From NCBI RefSeq assembly GCF_008710145.1, contig NZ_VYKL01000023.1, forward strand, positions 1-54,545: a stretch of 54,545 nt of DNA. The letters are read 5' to 3'. The translations under genes were made by a program, and so were the position numbers. Below, piece by piece: positions 32,979-41,013 of the stretch. The notes below the pieces were generated by a model. That model worked only from the letters and a program-made list of their open reading frames with translations. It was not told the DNA's origin and did no database searches. The stretch is from Niallia endozanthoxylica. GTDB lineage: Bacteria > Bacillota > Bacilli > Bacillales > Cytobacillaceae. Positions within the stretch are counted from its first letter, which is position 1; the number at the start of each line of letters is the position of its first letter.

Positions 32979-35333
32979 TTATTGAATATTTACTTCCACC
33001 GGCTCGGCCACAAGGTTCCATTCCTTGCCATGTGCGGTAAAGGTATGTGTGACGAATACATTTACTTTTCCCGGTTTGAGTGCTTTAATGGTATTTCCTT
33101 CAACGGTTACAGTGTCTTGATCGCCGGATACAAAGAGCTTTGTTTCAATATTTTCTTTCTTGTCTTCACGGTAATGCATAAACGCTTTCGCTTGGATATC
33201 CGCGGTATCGCCTACTTTTAGATTCCTCTTCTTAATTGGCGTTTCCAGGCGGATGGGTACATCTGTCAACCATTGCGTATAGTCCGTGATGGGCCCGATG
33301 ATTCCTTGCTCCAGCTGATTACCTAAGTGCTGTTCATTTCTATACGTCCAGTGCATGTTCATCATACCGCGCTGGCGCATGTATGTGATAAACTCTTCAG
33401 ATAAGCTTCCATAGCTTGCATTCAGCGTCGCGTTCATGCCAGATGCGTAGCTGAGCATCTTCTGGGCATCCTTCAGCCGTGCCTCTGTTGTACCTGGAAC
33501 ACCCGCTGAGAACAAGTACCCAATACCGACTGTTGGATTTACCTCGTCTGATTTAATGATTTCCCCTAGATGGAAGCTTTGGATTAAGACTTGATCCGTC
33601 ATGCCTTCCTCTTCAATTTCCTTCATGACCTGCTCTGCGATACCAGTAGCCTTGTTTTCAACCAGTAATACAACATCTTTTCCTTTAAAAGCCTGTAAGT
33701 ATTCTTTAAAAGTCGGTACCTTTTCACCTGCAAATTCAGGACCAAATTTGATACCCGCATCTAAAGCACGGATTTGTTCAAGCGTTAAGTCTGCTACGGC
33801 TCCTGTTCCGTTTGTCGTACGGTCAACCGTATAATCGTGCATAATGACAAGATGTCCGTCCTTTGTCCGGTGTACATCGGTCTCGATTAAATCGGCACCA
33901 AGATCATAGGCTAATTGATAACCGGCCATTGTATTTTCAGGAGCAAGCGATGGCACTCCTCGGTGGGCCGCTACAATCGGACGCTGAACGATTGTATTTT
34001 TAGGATATTGACTGTATGCAGCCACAGCTGCCTGTTCATTCTCAGCAATGATTCCATCCACACCTAAATGAATGAGTGTGTGTGCGTCACTTTCACTTTC
34101 TCCGCCGACACCCCAAACAGAGATAGTACGGCTATGTAAGTAGTGCACCACTTCCGGCGTGAGCAGCTTTTGTGGAATCGCAGCAACCTTGGCATTGCTT
34201 TCATGAATTTCTAATGCCAATTCCTTTAAGTCATGTTTATTTAGGGAGTTTTTTGTGTATAAAACCGTTCCTCTTGCAAACGGTGTACCTTCCTTCAATT
34301 GCTTTACCAGCTCCGCCTCTGAGGACAGTACGTGAATGTCTTGAAGCTGTTTTTCTTTTATAAAAGCTTGAAGAGGTGCAATGGATGACTCGTCCTGAAC
34401 TTGAAAAATAGGAATCATCTTTCCTTTCATTGCTTCCATTACATCGGAAAGCGGTGTTTCATTGACAAATAATTCATCCAGTTCATTCGTTCTAACTGGT
34501 AAAATCATCGAAGAAACATCCTGGCTATTCTTGATTTCACCGACGTTTTCAAAATTGGAAATAACGGTTGGTGCATTGACGATATTGGTTTCAGGCTCCT
34601 CAGCAAGAAATGCCTTTGAGTTCTCGAGCGGCGGCAATTCTTCTGAAGTCGTCGTTACCTTTACGTTATCAAATTGCACAGTTACGCCGGCCGCTTGAAA
34701 TCCAACATCACCGTTTGACCATTTCGCTGCTAAGTCTGTGTCGATCACAAGCTGGCCATTGACAAATTGCTGCACACGATTATCTTTTGCTACGATTTTT
34801 AAATGATAGCTTTTACCGAACTGAAAAGATTCTGGATAAAAGGTCTTTTCAGGAACATTCCAGACATTTTGCTCGGTCCGCATGGCAAATTCCAAGCCAT
34901 TTAACGCCGTTGTCCCTCTTCTTACCGCAAATTGATAATAAGGATAGTTACTATCTTGAACACGGTACATCATCGAAGCCCAACGTGTATCTTCAACAGC
35001 AGAAATAAACGTCATATCGGCCTCAAATACATAATCACCTGTCTCCTCTTCTAATGGAATGAGAACGCGGCTCGGTTTTGAAGTTGCCGGTGAAGTCAGC
35101 TGCAGTTTTCCATCCACAATAGCGGCTTGGCCTTCAATCAGCTTCCAGCCATTCGGCAATGCTTCTCCCGTCAATTGATCAAAATTCTCTGTAACTAGTA
35201 AACTCTCTTGTGCGCTGGCATGAACCGTCGTACCAGCCGCTCCTGCTGGAAAAGAACTGATACCAAGCGCCATTAAACCTGTTAACACAATCGGAGTCAC
35301 TTTTCTTTGCTGCTTTTTCTGTTTTTTTCCCAT
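32979..35333 (-). CDS. Secreted glycerophosphodiester phosphodiesterase, multidomain
   Basis: 784 residues with a signal peptide (basic KKQKKQQRK start, cleavage near AHA/SAQ at about 40). Residues about 45-230 form a jelly-roll (LamG/DUF1080-like) domain. Residues about 260-440 look like a decayed GDPD barrel without catalytic residues. Residues about 455-700 are the active GDPD: VAAHRGVPSLAPENTMAGYQ, IETDVHRTKDGHLVIMHDYT (HR..., E, D, H). A beta-sandwich (BIG2-like) domain ends it. It should release glycerol 3-phosphate from phospholipid or teichoic acid headgroups outside the cell. GAGG precedes the ATG; TTGACA lies upstream. Phosphate control is plausible but no clear Pho box is seen. Confidence 0.9.
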   Translation of the reverse strand: MGKKQKKQQRKVTPIVLTGLMALGISSFPAGAAGTTVHASAQESLLVTENFDQLTGEALPNGWKLIEGQAAIVDGKLQLTSPATSKPSRVLIPLEEETGDYVFEADMTFISAVEDTRWASMMYRVQDSNYPYYQFAVRRGTTALNGLEFAMRTEQNVWNVPEKTFYPESFQFGKSYHLKIVAKDNRVQQFVNGQLVIDTDLAAKWSNGDVGFQAAGVTVQFDNVKVTTTSEELPPLENSKAFLAEEPETNIVNAPTVISNFENVGEIKNSQDVSSMILPVRTNELDELFVNETPLSDVMEAMKGKMIPIFQVQDESSIAPLQAFIKEKQLQDIHVLSSEAELVKQLKEGTPFARGTVLYTKNSLNKHDLKELALEIHESNAKVAAIPQKLLTPEVVHYLHSRTISVWGVGGESESDAHTLIHLGVDGIIAENEQAAVAAYSQYPKNTIVQRPIVAAHRGVPSLAPENTMAGYQLAYDLGADLIETDVHRTKDGHLVIMHDYTVDRTTNGTGAVADLTLEQIRALDAGIKFGPEFAGEKVPTFKEYLQAFKGKDVVLLVENKATGIAEQVMKEIEEEGMTDQVLIQSFHLGEIIKSDEVNPTVGIGYLFSAGVPGTTEARLKDAQKMLSYASGMNATLNASYGSLSEEFITYMRQRGMMNMHWTYRNEQHLGNQLEQGIIGPITDYTQWLTDVPIRLETPIKKRNLKVGDTADIQAKAFMHYREDKKENIETKLFVSGDQDTVTVEGNTIKALKPGKVNVFVTHTFTAHGKEWNLVAEPVEVNIQ

Positions 35334-35446
35334 ATTACGAACCTCTTCCTACTATTAATAGATTGGCTATGTCATATTGTGTCAAACAAACTATGGAGAA
35401 AACATGAAGTAAAGGTGAATATTATTAAAATAAAAAATCATAGGTC

Positions 35447-35486
35447 GAGGGACATGGAGACCTGCCCCTCTGTCCCTTCCCCTGTT
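35447..35486. repeat. Second small repeat type (gagggaca/tgtccctt)
   Basis: gagggacatggagacctg pairs loosely with ccctctgtccctt; the same words occur at 17496, 32153 and 37134. It lies between the two secreted phosphoesterase genes. Confidence 0.5.
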
Positions 35487-35540
35487 TAACTAACAAACTT
35501 CAAGTGAGGCCAAGCACCATGCCTATTACGGTAACGGAAC

Positions 35541-36776
35541 TCAAGTGTTACGCTGAACAAATTTTTCCCACTTTTTACTTTCCTCTAATGGTTCCGGTTT
35601 GATGCTTTGGTCGTTTGCTGTTAAGTCGATTCCATAGTCTTTGGCAAAGACCATATGTGTTTCGACTAAAACACCTTCTTTGTTTTCATCTAGATGAAAG
35701 ACTCTGGCCCCGCGAAGTCTGTTTCTTTCAGCACCTGAAAGGCCGTAGGTTCCAAATCCGGTGTTACCCGCATAGCCAAGTAATACTCCGTAATAATTAC
35801 CATGGTAGGTATTTATATGGTCGTGGCCGCAGAAGACGCCTTTCACATCGCCTCGGTCTAAAATAGCTGAAAACATGCCGCTGTTAAATGGTCCTGGACA
35901 TTCATCTTCATTTCTTTCTCCGACAATATTGTGCTTGGCAACCGCACGTTCATGGGCTGCAGCTGATCGGTCATCCACACTTGAGAACCACATAAAACGA
36001 TGCTCCCACAGCGGGATATGCAAAAACATAAGAGAAGGAATTTTTCGATTGTATTGTTGCTCAATTTGTTTGGACGTTTCAAAATACCAATTCACCTGGT
36101 TACCGCGAAGCCAGTCCCATGTTGGATACCCTTTAAAGTCTTGACCATCAATGGTTCCAGGAGCATATCTTCCACTATCGAGCAGCCAAAGGTTAAAAGC
36201 AGCATCCGTGCCTTTGGAGTTATTAATAAGAAGATTCATATTCCCTGTTCCTGTGATGCCTTTTTCACTCGGTTGGTTCATATTATGTTTATAATTCATG
36301 TAAATTTGTAACATATCTGCTTCATCAAGACCGCTTTTCGGAGTAGAATCTTCATCATGATTTCCGTAAGTAATCGCCCACTTAATCCCTCTTTGTTCCA
36401 TAGGCTGGGCCACATTATTAATGGCTTGTCTTGTTTCCATCGGAGTATCGGTACCTCCAGTTATCACATCGCCATTGATAACAACAAAGTCCGGCTTTTC
36501 TGAATCCAGTACTTTTTCCATTAATTCAATCGTTCTACGGTCAATATTTTCATCATCTTGTGTATCATTGAATTGGACAACTTTGAATTTTCCATCAGAA
36601 TTAAACTTGAGCTTTGCATTGAAATTAGGTTTAGCAGCAGCCTGCGCAGTAGCTGAATCACCGAATAAACCGGTTGGAAGCCCTGCAGCACCCATGGTTA
36701 ACGCCAGTGTACTCACACCACCCACTTTAATAAACTTTCTTCTATCAAAAGAATAGTTTTGGTCTTGATTACTCAT
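35541..36776 (-). CDS. Tat-exported metallophosphoesterase
   Basis: 411 residues from MSNQDQNYSF, with GGAGG upstream. The Tat signal is DRRKFIK plus a hydrophobic segment ending AQA at about 45. Calcineurin-type metal motifs are VQFNDTQD (first motif, lacking the usual DxH), NGDVI, GNHDE and a late GHDH. These fit the YvnB/DCR2-like extracellular phosphoesterases. Export folded through Tat suits a two-metal enzyme. It lies next to the GDPD gene in the same direction, though a repeat separates them. Probable role: releasing phosphate from extracellular esters. The exact substrate is unknown. Confidence 0.87.
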   Translation of the reverse strand: MSNQDQNYSFDRRKFIKVGGVSTLALTMGAAGLPTGLFGDSATAQAAAKPNFNAKLKFNSDGKFKVVQFNDTQDDENIDRRTIELMEKVLDSEKPDFVVINGDVITGGTDTPMETRQAINNVAQPMEQRGIKWAITYGNHDEDSTPKSGLDEADMLQIYMNYKHNMNQPSEKGITGTGNMNLLINNSKGTDAAFNLWLLDSGRYAPGTIDGQDFKGYPTWDWLRGNQVNWYFETSKQIEQQYNRKIPSLMFLHIPLWEHRFMWFSSVDDRSAAAHERAVAKHNIVGERNEDECPGPFNSGMFSAILDRGDVKGVFCGHDHINTYHGNYYGVLLGYAGNTGFGTYGLSGAERNRLRGARVFHLDENKEGVLVETHMVFAKDYGIDLTANDQSIKPEPLEESKKWEKFVQRNT

Positions 36777-37133
36777 AGGAATCCTCCATTCAGGTATGTT
36801 AAACTTTGTCTCTATCATAATTCGACAATACTAAAAAATGATTACCCCAAAATGAAGATTCGTAAAGAGATATTAATATTTCATTCATCAGAATAAGATA
36901 GAAAATCCCTTGATTCTATTACTTTTTCACTAATCCTTGGAGAGCTTTGAAGGACTTTTCTTATCCCAACTCTTCTTGTCAAGTTTCTTTTTCCTTATCA
37001 AACCTTTTCATTTAATGCTTTCGGCCCAAAAAATTCCAATTACTTTTCTTTACATTCCAATTGAAATCATTCGTTTTCTTTATAATGGATTTACTCAAAA
37101 GTCTTAAAATTAACAATTGGTAATCTATTTTGA
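36777..37133. other. Intergenic region between divergent genes
   Basis: It is AT-rich, with no frame I believe. It should hold the promoter of the Tat phosphoesterase; on the minus strand TTTACG and TTCATT lie about ten bases apart near 36860, a weak resemblance to Pho-box hexamers. Confidence 0.3.
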
Positions 37134-37153
37134 GGGACACAGGGACAGGTCCA

Positions 37154-37223
37154 TGAACTGCACCCTAATTGTTAGACACAAAAACTAACAATGACAAAAA
37201 CTAACAATGGGAGGTGCAGTTCA
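37154..37223. mobile_element. 70-bp MITE-like palindrome with IS3-type ends
   Basis: The terminal inverted repeats TGAACTGCACC (37154-37164) and GGTGCAGTTCA (37213-37223) are perfect. Inside are attgttag / ctaacaat inverted and two direct copies of aaaaactaacaatg. It has no coding capacity. The ends resemble those of IS3-family elements whose remnants occur at 1 and 38511. It is inserted within a second-type repeat (gagggacacagggacagg before it). Confidence 0.7.
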
Positions 37224-37332
37224 GAACCATCCCCCTGTTTACGAATAAAAATATCCCACTATGAAACACTAAGAATCAAATGAACAAAAAGACTTGATAC
37301 CTTTATTTTTTACTATAAAGGAGGTTCTTTAT

Positions 37333-37854
37333 GTGTTTTGTACAAATTGCGGAAATAATGTAGATGAACAAGATAAGTTTTGCTCGAGTTGTGGGAAAGA
37401 GATCAAAGGAAGGGATCCATTCAAACCGTCGTCTACAAAGGAGGAAACTATTAATAGGATAAAAAATGCTGGGGATAAATCACTAATACAATCCATTTAC
37501 ATAATCTACGCCATTGTTTTGTTAGTAGCTTATTTTATCGTTTTAGCTATGTTTGTACCAACATATGAGGACAACGTTGCCACTTGGCTTTTAGTTATAT
37601 CGACTTTTCTCATAGATGGGTGGGTACTTCATAAATTAAAAAAACAAAATATACAGGAAGTATTTATTTTAATTGCTTGTACTAGTTTTGTTTCTACTCT
37701 TTTTTTCGCTGTATCTACAGGCGAAGATGCTGGAAATGGACTTTTCTTTGCCATGTTATCGACCTTTATAAATATGGGTATAGCATATGGTTCATTACTA
37801 GCTATTAGAAAACTTGAAAAAGTAGTTAAAGAATCAAGTAAGAAAACGACATAG
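37333..37854 (+). CDS. Zinc-ribbon membrane protein
   Basis: 173 residues from a GTG start with AGGAGG eight bases upstream. The opening FCTNCGNNVDEQDKFCSSCG is a two-CxxC zinc ribbon. A linker precedes four membrane spans (about 52-75, 82-100, 110-128 and 138-158) and a basic tail. This zinc-ribbon plus membrane layout is common in Firmicutes proteins of unknown role. The next gene starts 18 bases after its stop codon, so the two are likely an operon. Confidence 0.75.
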   Translation: MFCTNCGNNVDEQDKFCSSCGKEIKGRDPFKPSSTKEETINRIKNAGDKSLIQSIYIIYAIVLLVAYFIVLAMFVPTYEDNVATWLLVISTFLIDGWVLHKLKKQNIQEVFILIACTSFVSTLFFAVSTGEDAGNGLFFAMLSTFINMGIAYGSLLAIRKLEKVVKESSKKTT

Positions 37855-37871
37855 CTAGTAAGGTGGTAGTG

Positions 37872-38402
37872 ATGATCAAAAGGTTCAATACTCTTAATCC
37901 AGTTATTAAAATTATATTGTCTATTACGATTCTTATCGCAGTAGGATTCCTTCTAACAAAAATCACGACCTTTTTTCTTGACCGTCAAGTTAATGAAGAA
38001 GACCTCGCTTATGTGGATTGGTATAATGAAACTTCCTCAGAAATGAATGATATCATTAACGAAGCACAATTTATTTATGAGGAAATCGAAAGAACTCCTG
38101 ACACTTATATTGACTTAACGTCTTATATGATGATGAAAGATAATCTTTCAGACTTAACAGACGAAATTATCAACTATCCTAAACCTAAAAATCGAATACT
38201 AAAAAAAGCACATAAATTATATATAAAGGAGTCAATATATGCCCTACAAGCAATGAAAGGTCTCGATGAATTCGTGGATAGTCGGCAGTATTTTAGTACC
38301 GGCCCTTCCGATTATTTAGCCAACATTTTAAATGCTAATTCATCAGGTATGCAAGCAGGCAGCCTGGTTTATGATTTTCGTGATATAAATGATGCATGGT
38401 AG
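37872..38402 (+). CDS. Membrane-anchored helical protein
   Basis: 176 residues from MIKRFNTLNP (AAGGTGG upstream). One N-terminal span (IKIILSITILIAVGFLLT, about 12-30) is followed by an extracytoplasmic helical domain rich in acidic residues, with no Cys. No family is recognised. It is cotranscribed with the zinc-ribbon gene and ends six bases before a palindromic element. Confidence 0.65.
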   Translation: MIKRFNTLNPVIKIILSITILIAVGFLLTKITTFFLDRQVNEEDLAYVDWYNETSSEMNDIINEAQFIYEEIERTPDTYIDLTSYMMMKDNLSDLTDEIINYPKPKNRILKKAHKLYIKESIYALQAMKGLDEFVDSRQYFSTGPSDYLANILNANSSGMQAGSLVYDFRDINDAW

Positions 38403-38408
38403 AAGCTT

Positions 38409-38490
38409 TTGAAACGCTGGGACGGTTCTGATGTTTCATCAATGTCTGGATGGAATCAATTGAAACGCGGGAATGTCCCAGTGTTTCTTC
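38409..38490. repeat. Interspersed palindrome with expanded loop
   Basis: gaaacgctgggacggttctg and its partner gaatgtcccagtgtttc bracket about 30 loop bases containing gtttcatc...ttgaaacgcg. It lies directly after the preceding stop codon. Confidence 0.75.
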
Positions 38491-38510
38491 ATAAGGTAAC
38501 AAACTTAGTA

Positions 38511-38824
38511 AAAATCGCTGGCATTATCGTATGTGTAAGTACCGAAAATGATTGGAGAACAATCATATACAACAAAGCATGTCTCGTAAGGGAATGGTTT
38601 GGATCATGCAAACATGGAGAATTTCTTTGGCTTATTACAATCTGAACTACTGTATCTGCGGGAATTGAAGAGTATGGACCATTTTAAGAGAGAACGGGAG
38701 AACTCTATTTACCATTACAAACGCATGAAGGTAAAACGAAAAGGATTGCCCCCCGTATACAACACAGAGAACAATCCTGTTTAGCTGCATAAAATTATTT
38801 GTCTAGCTTTTTGGGTTCAGTTCA
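38511..38824 (+). pseudogene. IS3-family transposase (OrfB) C-terminal remnant with right end
   Basis: Reading across at least two frameshifts gives WHYRMCKYRK, then SRKG(N)GLDHANMENFFGLL, then SELLYLRELKSMDHFKRERE and IYHYKRMKVKRKGLPPV. This is the C-terminal part of an IS3-type integrase-fold transposase (usual text SRKGNCLDNAVMENFFG). A stop follows and then the right end, finishing GGGTTCAGTTCA at 38824. The catalytic N-terminal half is absent. Confidence 0.8.
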
Positions 38825-38883
38825 GAATCGTCCCCATATTTCTAAACCCTGGAACAAGTGCTGCCCCAGGGTTCAATTTTAAC

Positions 38884-39156
38884 TTATTTTACAGCTTCTT
38901 TTAATTCTTTTCCTGGCTTAAAAGCTGGAACTTTTGACGCAGCAATCTGTATTTCTTCGCCTGTTTGAGGATTACGTCCTGTTCTAGCTGAACGTTCACG
39001 TACTTCAAACGTTCCAAATCCAATTAATTGGATTTTTTCTTCTTGAGCAAGCGTGTTAGAAATCGTGCTAAATAACGCATCCACTGCTTTAGCCGCATCT
39101 TTCTGTGATAGTTCAGCTTGCGCTGCCACTGCTTTTACTAATTCTGTTTTATTCAT
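38884..39156 (-). CDS. hup: HU-type DNA-binding protein
   Basis: 90 residues, the exact length of [42 protein letters not shown] and the beta-arm [11 protein letters not shown] are diagnostic. As a dimer it bends DNA in the nucleoid. It differs enough from HBsu ([20 protein letters not shown]) to be a paralogue rather than the main housekeeping copy, which is my inference. GAGGTG precedes the ATG. A 53-codon gene in the same direction lies 67 bases upstream. Confidence 0.95.
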   Translation of the reverse strand: MNKTELVKAVAAQAELSQKDAAKAVDALFSTISNTLAQEEKIQLIGFGTFEVRERSARTGRNPQTGEEIQIAASKVPAFKPGKELKEAVK

Positions 39157-39223
39157 TTTTTACACCTCTACTTTATAATTTTTATGTAAGAACTACAAAT
39201 ATAGCACATAGTAGTCTCACATT

Positions 39224-39385
39224 CTACTTTAACACCAATTCTTCATTCAACTGTAATCTTTTTTCCTCTGACTGATTGGAAGCATGTTCATAAAACCGTT
39301 GAAATAGATAAGAAAGATAAGGTTTTAGTTCAAATTGATCATAAGCAACAAAGTCTGTAAACTGCATTTCACCTTCTCTGTACAT
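39224..39385 (-). CDS. Small conserved-looking protein, 53 aa
   Basis: The frame MYREGEMQFTDFVAYDQFEL to ELVLK stop, with AAGGGAGA six bases before the ATG, has good codon use, a folded-looking composition and no overlap with another gene. It lies just upstream of hup and could be cotranscribed. It is too short for a 60-residue cutoff. No family is recognised. Confidence 0.6.
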   Translation of the reverse strand: MYREGEMQFTDFVAYDQFELKPYLSYLFQRFYEHASNQSEEKRLQLNEELVLK

Positions 39386-39472
39386 GATTATTCTCCCTTA
39401 TTTACTTACTGTATCTCCATGATTTCCAACCTATTATTCTTTTATACATCGAAATGAAATAAAGTGAAACTT

Positions 39473-39680
39473 CCATCAGTGGGGGTTTTCTTCATCCCCC
39501 ACTGATGGTTAGTTGCGGCCCACAGGATGTGGGTCACACAGACGTTGCCACAAATGTGGCGTTCTTAGTCTGTGATTCCACGAATGGACCTTTACGGGCA
39601 GCTGGTCCCCACTTATCTTCTTTTGTATACTCAGAATCTTGAGGTGGGGGTCTTACTGCCCGTTAAGCGTGGGATAAAAG
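39473..39680 (+). ncRNA. Structured RNA/end region resembling IS200/IS605-type omega RNA or HEARO
   Basis: Nested hairpins are dense: a perfect 13-bp stem at 39473-39485/39496-39508 (ccatcagtggggg); cccaca/tgtggg at 39519-39533; cacagac/gtctgtg at 39537-39574 enclosing gccaca/tgtggc; ggacc/ggtcc at 39586-39608; and a long-range acgggcag/ctgcccgt pairing (39594-39601 with 39656-39663) that crosses the ggacc stem as a pseudoknot. GC content is higher than the surroundings. The layout recalls guide RNAs of TnpB/IscB elements, but no tnpB or iscB is in the window. Confidence 0.5.
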
Positions 39681-39692
39681 TTATGAACTGCC

Positions 39693-39782
39693 AGGCACGG
39701 TTCTGCTGTTTCATAACAAAGCACTGGAGATATTTTCATCTTCAAAGAGCAAATGAAATGCGAGAACCCTCCCCATATTTCC
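39693..39782. repeat. Interspersed palindrome with expanded loop
   Basis: aggcacggttctgctgtttc and aaatgaaatgcgagaaccct..ccatatttcc flank about 30 other bases. Confidence 0.7.
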
Positions 39783-39831
39783 AGTAAACATCAAAAAAGC
39801 CGATTCTATTGAGAGTCGACTGGATAGATAA

Positions 39832-40341
39832 CTAATTCAAATAAAGCAAATTCACATCAAATACATTTAAAAAGAAAATAATAACAAGAATGGATAATCC
39901 CCATGCTAAAAATGGACGTTTGTAATGGATATACAGCATAACAAAAAGAATAATATCAAACAAGAATGACCACCACATATTCCAGCCGTTGAAATGATCT
40001 ATAAGATCGAGAACATGAAGACCAATTATTTCCGTAATGACATACAGAATCACCCAAAATGCAATATAAAAAACCTGATTCACTCTTTTTTTAGGAAAAT
40101 GATATAAGTATATCATCACCGTTGCAGGATACACCGTTATCATAATCCACACATTCGCTAATGTATGATTCGGAAACAACCAACTTTCGTTATAATTCCA
40201 TGTTGGATTACTATACGTAAAAATGTTATATAGTAAATCACCAATAACCAAGAATAAAATCGTTGGATAATATTTTTCTATGTTTCTCCAATCTCCAAAT
40301 CTCAATCCAAGAACGATACACATGATTCCAAAACTAACCAT
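39832..40341 (-). CDS. CBO0543-family membrane protein
   Basis: About 169 residues from ATG 40341 (a TTG three codons earlier is also possible; the AAAAGGTC site is weak). Five hydrophobic spans. The blocks LVIGDLLYNIFTYSNPTWNY, LFPNHTLANVWIM, YPATVMIYLYHFPKK and HFNGWNMWWSFLFDIILF are the signature of the CBO0543 family, common in spore-formers and of unknown function. Single gene; a repeat and the structured RNA lie downstream. Confidence 0.8.
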   Translation of the reverse strand: MVSFGIMCIVLGLRFGDWRNIEKYYPTILFLVIGDLLYNIFTYSNPTWNYNESWLFPNHTLANVWIMITVYPATVMIYLYHFPKKRVNQVFYIAFWVILYVITEIIGLHVLDLIDHFNGWNMWWSFLFDIILFVMLYIHYKRPFLAWGLSILVIIFFLNVFDVNLLYLN

Positions 40342-40590
40342 TAAAATCAAGACCTTTTCAAAAATTTACATGATAAAAATATACCAATGAGCTTTTTTTA
40401 AGTTAGATAGTTGTTAGAAATACAACCTTCGACCAAAAAAATACTTATATCTTGTCTGAATTCTATAACATTAATCTTTATTGTATCTACTTTGCAATTA
40501 GACTATAAAGAAAATTCTAATAACTGACAGTGATAAAAATCACAGCATTTTTTTCTAAAGTATGGTAGTCCAATTGCAAAAAAAAAAATG

Positions 40591-40620
40591 AAAGGCCACC
40601 TTGTCCAGTAGGTGGCCTTT
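40591..40620 (-). terminator. Terminator downstream of the SLH glycosidase gene
   Basis: An 11-bp perfect stem (aaaggccacct / aggtggccttt), followed on the minus strand by TTTCATTTTTTTTT. It also has TTTTCG on the plus strand. Confidence 0.8.
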
Positions 40621-40767
40621 TCGTTGGAACGCTTGAAATATCGGAAGACTATCATTCATGGCACACACTATTCAACATTTTTTCGTACACTTAAATGCAC
40701 AGCTTTTATTCCCACTAGTAAAGAATAATAAAAGTATTTATTCTAACGATAAAAAATTTTAATAGAA

Positions 40768-41013
40768 CACCGGGACGGTTCGGGGCTGCTGAAAAACACT
40801 TTTCTGACAGATTGTCATAGAAATCCATTCAGGTTGTCCCAATCAAGGCCTCATTCGGACAGATTTCCCGAAAACCCCAATAGCGTTGTCCTATCAATTA
40901 GGATGCTTCTGTTATATACTACCGCTTGAAATTCACTTTTATATTTTTTCAGCAATCTCGGACGATTCTACTGTTTCATATTGAAACGCGAGAATAAACC
41001 GTCCCCATGCTTC
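40768..41013. repeat. Composite palindromic repeat, cargo type B, short form
   Basis: Same arms and ends as the copy at 14891. It has one 52-bp unit (from 40804) plus the same diverged end unit (from 40856), followed by a conserved tail (ttaggatgcttctgttatat, accgcttgaaattcac). It borders the stop codon of the SLH glycosidase gene. Confidence 0.85.

Noticed and set aside
32826..33221. 131-codon plus-strand frame
   Set aside because: It starts inside a palindrome and runs opposite the conserved C-terminal domain of the GDPD gene.
39572..39787. 71-codon frame over the structured RNA
   Set aside because: It crosses the hairpin region and a palindrome, has no RBS and no protein-like composition; the RNA structure explains the sequence better.
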